Positions 10,861 through 21,943 of a stretch of 64,000 nucleotides of DNA are shown in pieces (the stretch's first letter is position 1; each line of letters begins with the position of its first letter). Both the position numbers and the translations under genes were made by a program. Below the pieces are notes generated by a model. It ran no database searches. It saw only the letters and a program-made list of their open reading frames with translations, and had not been told where the DNA came from. Origin of the DNA: Epinephelus fuscoguttatus (taxonomy: Eukaryota > Chordata > Actinopteri > Perciformes > Serranidae). The stretch is taken from contig NC_064764.1 in assembly GCF_011397635.1 (NCBI RefSeq), positions 37,484,777 through 37,548,776 of the forward strand, read 5' to 3'.

Positions 10861-11590
10861 AGAATTCCAGGGGCAGTGACTGAGAAAGCCCTGTGCCCAT
10901 AACCCTTCGTCCTGCATCTGGGGACAAACAGAAGTCTTTGATCAGATCAGAATCTTAAAATGTATTCTGTAGCTAACAGGCAGCCAGTTTTGGGAGGCAA
11001 GAATGAGAGTAATGTGCTCCTTCTTTTTTGACCTTGTTAAAACTCTTACTGCTGAATTTTGGACTAGATGGACTAGATTGGACGACATAAACAAGACTGA
11101 GTAATACCAAAATATAACCAAATGCAATAGTAGAGGCAGGAGGAAATGAAGGTGTGGATGACTTTCTCCAGGTCAGAACTACAGAGAATTGATCTGAGTT
11201 TGGAGATTGTGTGCAACTGCATGAAACTTAATTTTACTACTTGATTGATTGATTTGTTTGTCAAACTTTAATTCTGAATAAATATGACTTCAGCATTTTT
11301 AACGTAAGATTTAAGAGAGAAGGCCCAAGGGCCAAGATGAGGAGAAATAAGGCTGGTTAAGTGCTGTGGTCCAATTAAAATAACTTCAGTTTTACTGTCA
11401 TTGAGCTGGAGAAAGTTTGCAACCATCCAGGATTTGATGTCGTAAAGACACTTATTAAGGTCAGTTTGTTTGCTGATGTTGTTTGGCTCTAAGGGGAGGT
11501 AGATTTGTGTGTCATCTGCATAATAGTGAAAAGATATATTATGTTTCTGAATAATGTGACCTAGTGTAAATAAATAAAACAAATCGCTGG
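10861..11590 (-). mobile_element. L2-like LINE fragment, antisense
   Basis: On the minus strand the region reads reverse transcriptase pieces in order from 11582 down to 10942: LGHIIQKHNISFHYYADDTQIYLPL, FLQLNDSKTEVILIGPQ, LRSILCSSDLEKVIHTFISS and LTRSKKKEHITLILASQNWLPV. YADD is the catalytic motif. Both ends are truncated and at least two frame shifts separate the pieces. The 10861-11030 part matches in style a repeat found antisense across fish genomes (gagaaagccctgtgcccat). Confidence 0.75.
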
Positions 11591-12057
11591 TTGTTGGGCT
11601 AACTGTGGCTGCTTTGAAAAATCGGCCTCTCTATTTTATGTGAATGGTTGTGATGGTAAACCATGGCCTGTTTGGAATATGATGAGAGGTGAGCTGACAA
11701 AGCCACATTGTTTAAGCAACCAGTGAAACTTGAACCTCAGGACATTATCGTGTTGACATGAGAGATAAAAGTGAACCAGATAAAAGCAAGATCCAAAATT
11801 AGGATGACATTCTCACCATGACAGAAAACATGACAACAAAGGAAAAACAGAAAGTTCTGTTGAAACTACACAAGCAGTTTGGACATGCTTCAGTCGACAG
11901 ACTGAAAAAATTACTGGCCTGTTCAGGTAATAACGATGATGAATGCACCACCATTTTCAAGGGCAAGCACAAAAAACTGTGAAAAATACATCAGATATAG
12001 CAAGCCAAAACAAAAGCCAGTGGTGGGTTTGCCCATGGCCTCAATCTACAATGAAAC

Positions 12058-14596
12058 GTATGGAATTGAAACTGATAACCCAACAGTCTTTCCACAGAAT
12101 CCCTCGCTATTGGATCATTATTTGATTACTTTTGATTTCTTTTTACTCGATTACACGCCACTCAGCAACAGTTACTATACTAGATGTTTATCAGATAGTG
12201 CTGTCGCAAAATTTAAGGAAATGATTACTCCGTCGTTAAATTCAATACCAAGTCCTTCAGTAACAGAGATTTCCCGTGCCGACTTTAACCTCTCCTGAAT
12301 TGATCATCTTGTCGATAGCGCCACAGGCTCGCTGCGAACAACACCCGACTCTGTAGCTCCTCTTAAAAAGAAGTTAACAAAGCAAAGAAAGTTCGCTCCT
12401 TGGTATAACTGTCAAACCCGTAAGTTAAAACAAATATCGCGAAAGGAATTGGCGATTAACCAAACTGGAAGAATCTCATTTAATCTGAGCAGACAGTCTC
12501 AAAACGTAAGAGGGGCCTCTGCAATGCCAGAGCAAACTATTACTCAGCATTAATAGAAGAAAACAAAAATAACCCTAGGTTTCTTTTCAGCACTGTAGCC
12601 AGGCTGACTGAGAGTCAAGGCTCTATTGAGCCTTGTATTCCTTTAGCCCTTAGCAGTAATAATTTTATGAGCTTTTTTAATGACAAAATTCTAACTATTA
12701 GAGGCAAAATTCATGACCTCCTGCCCTCAGATAGTACCTATCTAACCCCAAACACAGCTGTAAAACCTAATATATATTTAGATTGCTTCTCTCCAATTTC
12801 TCTTCAAGAATTGACCGCATTGATTTCTTCATCTAAATCATCAACGTGTCTCTCAGACCCCATCCCAACTAGGCTACTTAAGGAGGTCTTTCCTTTAGTT
12901 AACACTCATATATTAGATATGATCAATATATCCTTATTAACAGGCTATGTACCACAGTCTTTTAAGGTAGCTGTAATTAAACCTCTCCTAAAAAAAGCCC
13001 ACCCTGGATCCAGAGGTGTTAGCCAACTATAGACCAATATCTAATCTTCCCTTTATGTCAAAGATCCTTGAGAAAGTAGTCGCAGACCAGCTGTGTGATT
13101 TTCTCCATGATAATAATCTATTTGAGGAATTTCAGTCAGGATTTAGAGTGCATCATAGCACTGAGACAGCTCTAGTTAAAATTACAAATGACCTTCTGAT
13201 TGCTTCAGTCAAAGGACTCGTCTCTGTACTTGTTTTATTAGATCTCAGTGTGGCGTTTGACATAGTTGACCATCAAATTCTTTTTTTTTTTTTAAAGATA
13301 TTTTTTGGGGCATTTTTAGCCTTTAATGGATAGGACAGACAAGTGTGAAAGGGGGAGAGAGAGAGAGGGAGTGATATGCAGCAAAGGGCCACAGGCTGGA
13401 GTCGAACCCGGGCCACTGTGGCAACAGCCTTGTACATGGGGCGCCTGCTCTACCACTAAGCCACCGACGCCCCGACCATCAAATTCTGCTACAGAGACTG
13501 GAACACTTACTTGGCCTAAAAGGTTCTGCGCTAAGCTGGTTTAAATCTTATTTATCTGATCGTTTTCAGTTTGTTGAGGTTCATAATGAGTCATCCTTAC
13601 GTACTAAAGTTTGTTTTGGAGTTCCGCAAGGTTCTGTGCTCAGACCAATCCTATTTACTCTATATATGCTTCCTTTAGGTAACATCATTAGAAATCACTC
13701 TATAAATTTCCATTGGTATGCGGATGATACACAGTTGTATTTATCGATGAAGCCAGAAGAAAGTAATCAATTAACTAAACTCCATAACTGCCTTAAAGAC
13801 ATAAAAACCTGGATGAGCACCAATTTCCTGATGTTAAATTCAGACAAAACTGAAGTTATTGTTCTTGGCCCCAAACAACTCAGAGACTCTTTATCTGATG
13901 ATATAGTTTCTCTTGATGGCATTGCTCTGGCCTCTAGCCCTACCGTAAGAAACCTCGGAGTAACATTTGATCAAGATTTGTCTTTTAATTCTCATTTAAA
14001 ACAAACCTCACGGACTGCATTTTTTCATCTGCGTAATATTGTGAAAATTAGGCCTATCCTGACCCGAAAAGATGCAGAAAAATTGGTCCACGCTTTTGTT
14101 ACCTCAAGGCTGGATTATTGTAACTCTCTATTATCAGGTAGCTCTAGTAAGTCCTTAAAAACTCTCCAGCTAATTCAGAATGCAGCAGCACGTGTACTAA
14201 CAGGAACTAAGAAACGTGATCATAATTCTCCTGTTTTAGCTTCTCTGCACTGGCTCCCTGTAAAATCCAGAACTGAATTTAAAATCCTACTGTTAACTTA
14301 TAAAGCTCTAAATGGTCAAGCTCCATCATATCTTAGAGAGCTCATAGTGCCTTATTATCCCACCAGAACACTGTGCTCTGAGAACGCAGGGTTACTCGTG
14401 GTCCCTAAAGTCTCCAAAAGTAGATCAGGAGCCAGAGCCTTCAGCTATCAGGCTCCTCTCCTGTGGAATCATCTTCCTGTTACGGTCCGGGAGGCAGACA
14501 CCGTCTCCACATTTAAGACTAGACTTAAGACTTTCCTCTTTGATAAAGTTTATAGTTAGGGCTGGCTCATTACCATCTGTCCTGCATCTCTCTCTG

Positions 14597-14636
<40 letters not shown>

Positions 14637-14896
14637 ATTGTGTCATGTGGATTACTGTTAATTTGTTATGCTGATCTGTTCTGTACAACATCTATTGCAC
14701 GTCTGTCCGTCCTGGAAGAGGGATCCCTCCTCAGTTGCTCTTCCTGAGGTTTCTACCGTTTTTTTTCCCCGTTAAAGGGTTTTTTTGGGGAGTTTTTCCT
14801 TATCCGCTGTGAGGGTCATAAGGACAGAGGGATGTCGTATGCTGTAAAGCCCTGTGAGGCAAATTGTGATTTGTGATACTGGGCTTTATAAATAAA

Positions 14897-14930
<34 letters not shown>
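12058..14930 (+). mobile_element. L2-like LINE 3, inserted into the LTR fossil
   Basis: 5'-truncated non-LTR retrotransposon lacking the endonuclease. It starts in the EN-RT linker and carries reverse transcriptase to a stop near 14559: [82 protein letters not shown]. The 3' UTR holds a CT-rich run (14588-14627) and ends in ttgattgattg repeats. A 6-bp repeat tgaaac at 12052-12057 and 14931-14936 brackets it. Frame breaks lie near 12298 and 13010, and a SINE interrupts it. Compared with LINEs 4 and 5 it lacks about 500 bases of 3' UTR. Confidence 0.88.
13282..13473 (-). mobile_element. Full-length tRNA-derived SINE in LINE 3
   Basis: Antisense SINE with A and B boxes at its right end, a body with a CT/GA-rich run, and an A-tail at its left (poly-T at 13282-13293). 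Flanked by a perfect 14-bp target-site duplication, gaccatcaaattct, at 13268-13281 and 13474-13487. It splits the LINE reverse transcriptase right after FDIVDHQIL. Same family as the head-only copy at 805-901. Confidence 0.93.
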
Positions 14931-14934
<4 letters not shown>

Positions 14935-16071
14935 ACTGTAGCAGTGGACTTGCATGAGCTAGAGCCGAGTTTGGTATGGAGCAAGGGTGTTTTGGAAAGA
15001 CATAATCAAACCCTCACTGAAATCCTGATGAAGTAAAAAAAAAACAAAAAACAAAAAAAAAACAAAGTGGATGTAACTGGAAGACAGCCCTAGACTGGGC
15101 CCTAATGGCAAAAAACTCTATACACAATGTACATGGTTACAGTCCCTACCACCTGGTATTCGCACAGAACCCAAATCTGCCTTCGGTTGTCACTGATCAG
15201 CCCCCAGCTCTAGAGGTTGCAAACATGGGTACTTAGGTAGCTTAGCACAACACAGCACTACACAATGCAAGGAGAGCAGGCCTGAATCCTCTGAGAGGAT
15301 CTGTAGAGCCCTTTGTAAACAACTGTGGCCCATTGATGACCGATACGAGACAGGAAACTCTGAAGTCTACTACAAAGGGGAGGGACTGTACAGAATGGAA
15401 AGGTCCAGGTGTGGTCATTGGCCAAGATGGTATGGTGATATTTGTGAGGCATGGGGGCACCTGTCTGTGTGCATATCTCTAGGCTTTGCAAGGTAGATGG
15501 CCCACATGCAGTTCAGAGTGCACTGGACGATCAGGTGGAGGAGACTGAAAATCATACCACTGTACCAGAATCTGAACTAAATGATACTATGACACTGAAA
15601 ATTAAAGTGAGGAAGAGACACCCACACTCACACCCACAAATGATGAATCTCCTGATGCTAAAGACAACACTGAGCCCTCTCACACACAACACAAGGGGGT
15701 AATTATGGCCAATCTGATGCCGCACAGACACATTCAACTACAACCGGTGAGGGCCTTAGGCTGAAAGCTGGGCAGGTGGTTACACACAGATTGTGTAAGT
15801 GGCCAAGCACACACTGCAAAAGTCCTCAGCTGGGCAGGAAAGGCCACTGGAACATACAAAAACTGGTACAAGGGAATGTACGGGTTGTCCCTGGTATTAA
15901 CCTGCCCGGCATCTTGCCTGTCACACCTCCTTCGGTGCACTTGGGGTCAGCTGCAGGGTCTTCAGCTGGTGCTACCTTTCACTGATGTTTCGCCCCCGAG
16001 CCAGTACATCTCTGGGTGGGGGGGCCAGTGGCTGTAGAGAGATGTCTCCTTGCCACTCCCTGCAGCTGACC

Positions 16072-16640
16072 CTACTGGGGTGTCTGGCCCCATTGGCTGT
16101 CTCTCCTCCGTAGCCACAGCCAGTAGCTAGCTCTCTCTACCTCCTCTGCCAGCTCCTTGATGGCCCTCTGCAGACTTGTGCCTGTCGTTCCTGCAACCTG
16201 GAGAAGCTGGCTAACTGACCTGCCCACAAAGCCCCTGCACCCAACTTCCACTGGGTGGATGGATGCTTCCCAGCCTGCCTCTCTGCACTCTGCAGCCAGC
16301 TCAGAGTACTTGAGCCACTTTAGCTCATGTGCTGCTGGTATTCCCTCCTCCCAGGGGACATTCAACTCGATGATGAGGACCACATCACGTCTGGTCTCAG
16401 GTTCGTCTGCACAATCTTGTTAGGGAAGACCAGTTGCTTGTCAAGTTCTACATGCATTTCCCGTTCCTTTCCAGGGTTCAGCAGTGAACTTGCATGGCCT
16501 GCCATCGGCCTCTGTTGGCTCTCTCCTGGCCGGACAAAGGGAACGCCTGGTGTCCCGTTGCCACAAGTTGCCCGGTTGTGCTGCCATCCTGTGCCACTTC
16601 ACATGATGACAGGACGTGCTGGAAAGGGCACTAAAAAGGG
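16072..16640 (-). mobile_element. Retrotransposon C-terminal endonuclease-like fragment
   Basis: The minus strand encodes LRPDVVLIIELNVPWEEG across a frame shift near 16385, then LKWLKYSELAAECREAGW, HPVEVGCRGFVGRS, LQRAIKELAEE and ASYWLWLRRRDSQWG. This pattern (ELTVPWEE, PVEVGCRGF, WLWLRR) recurs at the C terminus of reverse transcriptases with a restriction-like endonuclease in fish and invertebrates. The rest of the element is missing. The family is recognised by pattern only. Confidence 0.5.
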
Positions 16641-16699
16641 CACTAAAACATGTTTTGAAAACGTTTTAGGCTAGGAACAGGCAGTGCAGTGACCAAATC

Positions 16700-16965
16700 T
16701 CGATTTTGGAGGCGGCAGCTCAGTCTATAAGGACTTGGTTTGGCAACTGGAGGTTCAGCAGTTCAAGTCTAGACCAAATATGGAGCGTGGACTGGTCACT
16801 GGAGAGGTGTCAGCTAACTCGAATCTCCAACTGCCCAGGGCACCGGTCAATTGGCAGCCCCCTCACCCTGACACCCCTCCATTTAATGCTTGTATATGTC
16901 CTGTTTGTGCACGTGTGTGTACTTTGGGCCTGTGTGTATATGCAACACATTCTCACTCTGACCTG
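16700..16965 (+). mobile_element. tRNA-derived SINE, second family
   Basis: The head ggcagctcagtctataagga and B-box-like gttcaagtct are followed by a conserved body (accaaatatggagcgtgga, cagccccctcaccctgacac, tatatgtcctgtttgtg). The body recurs at 20625-20800. The sequence fades into a GT-rich stretch at its 3' end. No clear target-site duplication was read. Confidence 0.65.
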
Positions 16966-17560
16966 TTGTTGATTTGCAGCTTTAGAATGGCTTTATCAAA
17001 CTATTTATTTGTTTTCATGTTGCAGAACAATTTCCTCTGGCCTCTGTGATTACATAGATATAATATTCAGCTTTTGCATTTCTTAATTCTTAGTCCTTTT
17101 TATATAGCCCTGTCATTATTTAAACAGCTTCTCATTGCAGTTTTCAGAGGCACATCCCACTGTTTCATTGGATTTCGAATGTACTCTTTTACCCAAGCTA
17201 GAGGATTTTCTGTTTGAGTTCCTAGGCTTTTTTAGAAACTTGCCAATAATCCCCTTAACTGCATTCATTAATTCATCACAACAACTATGTACAACATCCT
17301 TTTACATGGTTGGGTTTAGGCAACAAAAACACTTGGTTAGGTTTAGGAAAAAGGAACAGGCTTTGGCTTTATAATCTTACAGGACACGAACACTGCTCTC
17401 TCAGGTGAAAGTCAATGTTCGGGCGCCGTTAAACTACACTGGCAGCCGGCCACTTATTTTTTGTTGACGTTGAAGGACGCCTTTTTTCGTTGGTTTCTGA
17501 TGCCACAAATCAGTGCCCAAGCGCTAGATTTCGACGACTTCAGAGTGAGACCGTGCTCGT
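16966..17560. other. Spacer with a ggttaggtttagg repeat
   Basis: No gene seen. Around 17308-17352 the motif ggtt(a/g)ggtttagg occurs twice, 31 bases apart, around aacaaaaacacttg. This is a dispersed repeat style common in fish. The remainder is unassigned. Confidence 0.35.
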
Positions 17561-17985
17561 ATTTCATAACTTTCTCCTAATGAACTCTGATGTCCATTCA
17601 TATCCAACAAGACAATACTTGGAGATTATTTTTTGAAATACAGAGGACCAATACCCTGGAACAACAGTCCTTACCAAAACCTGTCCATTATTACTCTTGT
17701 TTAAATCTGATATGAAAAAACACTGGTGCCATAGTTAATGTTTATGTGTCATGTGTATGTGTCTGTTTTATTTATAATTATTATATCTTCTTGTTTTGTC
17801 TGTTATTCTGTCATGTTTAGGAGAGAAATATTATTCGTTATAGAATAGATTTGAAATTCTAGAGGGGAGGTTTTCACCATGAGCCCCCTCAGGTTTCCTA
17901 CCTCCCCTGCACAATCCCTGCTTGGTCTTTTTTGTATACTGGTTTTTATCACATCTTGTGTGCTAATAAATTCAAATTCAAGGGG
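17560..17985 (+). mobile_element. LINE 3' end fragment
   Basis: Encodes the C-terminal signature of a LINE reverse transcriptase (KYRGPIPWNNSP, then SDMKKHWCH). A 3' UTR follows, ending in taataaattcaaattcaa, a short tandem tail. Everything upstream is missing. It abuts the inverted OR3 flank at 17985, the right edge of the TE nest between OR2 and OR3. Confidence 0.6.
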
Positions 17986-18203
17986 TATGCGTGTGTTGCA
18001 GACAACTTAATGATAACTGACAATACATGCATAGTAAGGAATTAACAACAGCCACATTATCCTTTACTTTAAGGTTGTTGTTTTTTTATGTTTCTCATTA
18101 TACATTTAAAAAATGCTTTGCTGTAAACAGACCTGCCATTTCAGCCTCATCAAAACACTTCTGACATGAAAACAACAAAAAAGAGATGCCAGAGCAGTGA
18201 CCA

Positions 18204-18256
<53 letters not shown>
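18204..18256. repeat. (CA)n microsatellite
   Basis: About 26 uninterrupted CA units. The matching site after OR1 holds only gtgtgtg. Confidence 0.98.
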
Positions 18257-18258
<2 letters not shown>

Positions 18259-18502
18259 TTTTCTTTGCCCATTTGTTCAGGCACACATGGTTGAAAGTCA
18301 CATCTTGAAGTGAACAATGATTATTTTCCTCTGAGTCAGCATGTGCAGAAATGGAAGACAAAAAAACAGCAAATATAAACTTGAACTTATGAAGCAAATT
18401 TCAATCTGTGATGTGCAATAAAACAAGAGAACCATTTCTGAAACACATGCATGTACACACTCTCAGTGTTGTGATTAACACATTAGCTGTCTGCATTAAT
18501 AC

Positions 18503-18640
<138 letters not shown>

Positions 18641-19018
18641 GCTGAATCTCAGTGTTTAACTTGACCAATACACCCCGAGCCGATGATACAAATATGAATG
18701 TTATTACATGTAAACAGGGTTCAGGTTTGCTTCTTAAATTCATGACAGTAAAATAAAATACAGAGAACAGTCTAAATGCAAGTTGTGATGACTTGATAAT
18801 GTAGAATACAATTTGTTTATTAATATTAATTTGAATAACCACAGAAATTTGGAGTTAAATTGTTCAAGCTGAAGTCATTCTTTTCCATTTTCATAAAAGA
18901 GACTCTTTACTGTTTGTGATGGAAATAAGTGTGTGCATTAAATACCTTTCAAAAACTCACATCTCTGCATCATTATTTCAGAAGAAATGACTGTACGTCA
19001 ATAATCAGTGATAATACA

Positions 19019-19945
19019 TCAAAACTTTTTGGCTGGACAGAACAACCTTTTGAGGTGTTTAGAAATTTCCTTCATTTTGAGCCCGTATATGAGTGGATTA
19101 AGCAAAGGATGATACAAAACTATTTGTAACATCATTATGAAGCGTGCAGTTTTTGGAAAATTAGATTCCAGTCGAGCTATACTGATGTCATACGCACTCA
19201 AACAGGAGAAACTAATTAAGACCAGCAGATGAGGTAAACAGGTATCTGCGGCTTTTTTTCTGACTTCTTTACAACTTCGATAGGCTATAACAAATATCTT
19301 TGTGTATGTAAAAATTATGAAAAGGAAAGGCAGAATTGCTAGATCGATCAAAGCAATAACACCATATATAGAAATGACTTTTGACTGTACACACTGAAGT
19401 CTGTAAATTGCATTGTTACAAAATATTCCTGGTAAAGTAAAGTGACACAGTTTTGCTTGAGCACTCAGTATTGTTGGGAGTGCAATATGACTGGCAGGTA
19501 TAAGCCAAGCAAAAAACAGGATAATACTCACTGCGGTTTTTGTCATGATAGTTGGATATTGCAGAGGTTTACATATAGAGACATACCTGTCATAGGCCAT
19601 GCCTGACAACAGTAAGAACTCTGAACTGCCAATAGCATAATAAATGTAAAACTGAAGGAGGCAGGCTGAATAAGATATGATCTGTTTTTCAGATAAAAAG
19701 TCAACCAACAGCTTTGGGTACATTGCAGAGCAAACAATAACTGAGTTCAGTAACAAAGCTGCAATGAAAACATACATAGGCTCATGGAGGGTTTTTTTTG
19801 TCCATATGAGATACACAATAGAAGAATTACAGCATAATATCAGCATATATACTGCGAACATAATCAGAAAATAAAGATGTCTGTATTTCTGTAAATCCAC
19901 ATACCCATCAAGAGTTATATATGTTACATTTAACTCATCCTCCAT
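19019..19945 (-). CDS. Olfactory receptor OR3 (subfamily A), intact
   Basis: A 308-residue OR, the inverted third member of subfamily A; the start ATG is at 19945. NVT site, HEPMY, C95, MAYDRYVSICKPLQY, KAADTCLPHL and NPLIY are all present. Compared with OR1 its changes cluster in the outer TM2 (68-75: SVIVCSAM for CVIFTTVV) and in TM3 3.30-3.35 (100-105: YIYYAI for HAFYSP). Residues from 214 to the end are identical in OR1, OR2 and OR3. It lies tail-to-tail with OR2 and head-to-head with OR4. The clustered changes suggest a different odorant specificity; this is inference. Confidence 0.95.
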   Translation of the reverse strand: MEDELNVTYITLDGYVDLQKYRHLYFLIMFAVYMLILCCNSSIVYLIWTKKTLHEPMYVFIAALLLNSVIVCSAMYPKLLVDFLSEKQIISYSACLLQFYIYYAIGSSEFLLLSGMAYDRYVSICKPLQYPTIMTKTAVSIILFFAWLIPASHIALPTILSAQAKLCHFTLPGIFCNNAIYRLQCVQSKVISIYGVIALIDLAILPFLFIIFTYTKIFVIAYRSCKEVRKKAADTCLPHLLVLISFSCLSAYDISIARLESNFPKTARFIMMLQIVLYHPLLNPLIYGLKMKEISKHLKRLFCPAKKF

Positions 19946-20560
19946 TAATGTTATCTAAAACTAAATGTTAAGTAATAAAACAGGCAGATTTTATAACAAG
20001 CAAACATGAATTACATTTTTTTAACTTTCACTTACATGAAAATACTAACCCGCTCAGAACAGTCCTGAGTGTCTTACCAATTCACAGATAGCTGACCCTG
20101 ACATGCACCTGGTGTGTGTTCATCTACAAAATTCAGAAGTGAACTGTTTGAGTCTGTGGAATTTTTTTTTATCAAATCTCTTCATCCTCCAAGGATCTCA
20201 TTAAACTTTCCACTAAAGTAGATATTAACACACAAACTTCATGAAATTCTGGAGGCCTGAAGTTACAGCATAGTTTGACCTTGTTTTTGAGCCCCATTAG
20301 TTTTTTAGACTCAAAATATCAGCAATAGTAGGTAGGATGGGGAAAAAAATCATTACAGGGTAGTATCCCGATATTTTTGTGTGGCAATATCATATCGTCA
20401 CACACTGCCAAGTATACATATTTTTATGATATTATATTGCATATATATTAATATTAAATTGCAAGTACAAATTAAACTTTAGGTAGCCTACCAGAATGGT
20501 ATAATCAATTGCTTTTTCAGTTCACTTGATACACTTTGCTGCTTCAAAAAGAAATGGCTG
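19946..20560 (-). other. Upstream region of OR3
   Basis: Inverted copy of the proximal OR1 upstream flank. Block I is at 20180-20197 and block II near 19977-19997. The AT-rich hAT-like remnant is at about 20340-20460 (gatatttttgtgtggcaata). Homology to the OR1 flank fades beyond about 20560. Confidence 0.55.
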
Positions 20561-20617
20561 AGGTGAGATGACCAGACCAGCAAACTTCATCTAATATGAT
20601 AAAATAGATGTTGACAA

Positions 20618-20830
20618 GGTTTTCCTTTGAACAGTTGAACTGCTGAGGTGTTCCTGAGTAAGACACTGGACCCACAACTGTCCAGGGTGCCTGTCCAATG
20701 CAGCCCCCTCACTCTGACATCTTTCCATTATGCATGTATAGGTCCTGTTTGTGTGTTAATGACAACAGAGTGGAAAAATTTAATTTTGCTGTGGAGATTG
20801 ATTGGTGTATTGTAAATTAATTATATAAGG
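20618..20830 (+). mobile_element. SINE fragment, family as at 16700
   Basis: Body and 3' part only: gtccagggtgcctgtccaatg, cagccccctcactctgacat, gtataggtcctgtttgtg, then acaacagagtggaaaaattt. The tRNA-like head is missing. Confidence 0.6.
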
Positions 20831-21943
20831 CCTCAAGGGGGAACACCAAAAATGTAGGGAATGTACTGGTGATACTGTAAAAGAGAGGATACTATTTGTT
20901 GTGATCTTGACACCAGTGCTGTGTTTTACACGGCGGCACCATTTGTTGGAACTTAAGCCTTAACATGGGCCTGAGCTGTTAATAGTCATCCAATTAAAGT
21001 ATCAAATTGGCTATCTGAAATATTTAATAATTATTCATAATAATTATTAATTATGTTAAATAATGTGACTTAATTTACATTAAATCACCTTGTGGGGCAC
21101 CATTCCGAAAAGGGAAAAATGATAGCCAGTTAAAGATATCAGTCTCATAAAATTCACTGAACTAACTAAACTAACTAAATTATCAATTTGGAATGTTACA
21201 AGATGGCAGAATCAAAGCTAGCTTCAGATGGGGGCAGGTTTTGTCTGACCATGTGGTCAGGACAAAGACAAAGGAAAAGAAGCGGGAACTTTGAGTTGCC
21301 TCTTTGGGTGTAGCTATGTTGAAAGCCTATTTGTAAATTAGTCTATGTGAAATGTATTGCAAAGGGTCTGGATTAGTGCAGAGGATGTTTAGTTGTGTGC
21401 AAGATGTTGCCTCTGAACAGCATTAGCAAGCTAACATCGCTTAGCTCTGGTAAAGCCAACTAACCAATAACCTAACTGCAAACAATGACAACAGTAATAA
21501 ACAGCATTAAATCACATACAACAAATTAAAACAGTCTTGCTTAGCCTGTACAGCTGTGATAATGCTATGCCCAGTTGTTAGGTTACCAATCCTTGAATGG
21601 ATGGAGGGAAGAGTTGGTTTGAAACATGTTGCTGGAAAGAGCTTTGGTTCCAGGTGCAGACTTTGTCGTGTCCTTTGTTCCAAAGGTGCAGATCTGAGGA
21701 AGCCGGTTGCTCGGGGTCCTTGCAGAGTTAGATGTTGTGATGCTAACTCAACTTGGTTCTCCTTGTTGCTGGAAAGTTTGTTGCAAACCTTGTGTTCGCA
21801 CACTCACTTCTCTAGTTCCAGGTTTTGCTCCTGCTGTGCGCAAGGGCCCCCCTTTGATGGTTTGGGGGCAAGGAGCAAGTGTCTGAGGTGGTCAGCAGCC
21901 CCGCAGAAAAAAAGGCCTGTCTGGGCCCAGGAGAAAAGATCTA
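20831..21943. other. Spacer upstream of the Harbinger element
   Basis: No gene recognised. The stretch 21060-21200 (ctaattat, tcaatttggaatgtt) loosely resembles the distal OR-B flank. About 21290-21330 (gcgggaacttt, gggtgtagctatgttgaaagcc) resembles the distal flank of OR1 near 3025-3062. The rest is unassigned. Confidence 0.3.

Larger units (their letters stand above)
11790..15985 (+). mobile_element. LTR-retroelement pol fossil, split by an L2
   Basis: Remnant of an LTR-type retroelement. The left part (about 11855-12057) has the zinc-binding pre-integrase motif HKQFGHASVDRLKKLL. Integrase-type sequence resumes right of the L2 at 14937 (VAVDLHELEPSLVW) and runs to about 15460, followed by a C-terminal region (FVRHGGT, then KAGQVVTH) to about 15930. 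No LTRs were recognised. The copy is clearly broken in several places and old. The motif style recalls copia-like elements, but the clade is not established. Confidence 0.65.

Noticed and set aside
14580-14940. CT-rich and attg repeats as a CRISPR-like array
   Set aside because: Simple-sequence runs in a LINE 3' UTR without spacers, in a vertebrate genome.
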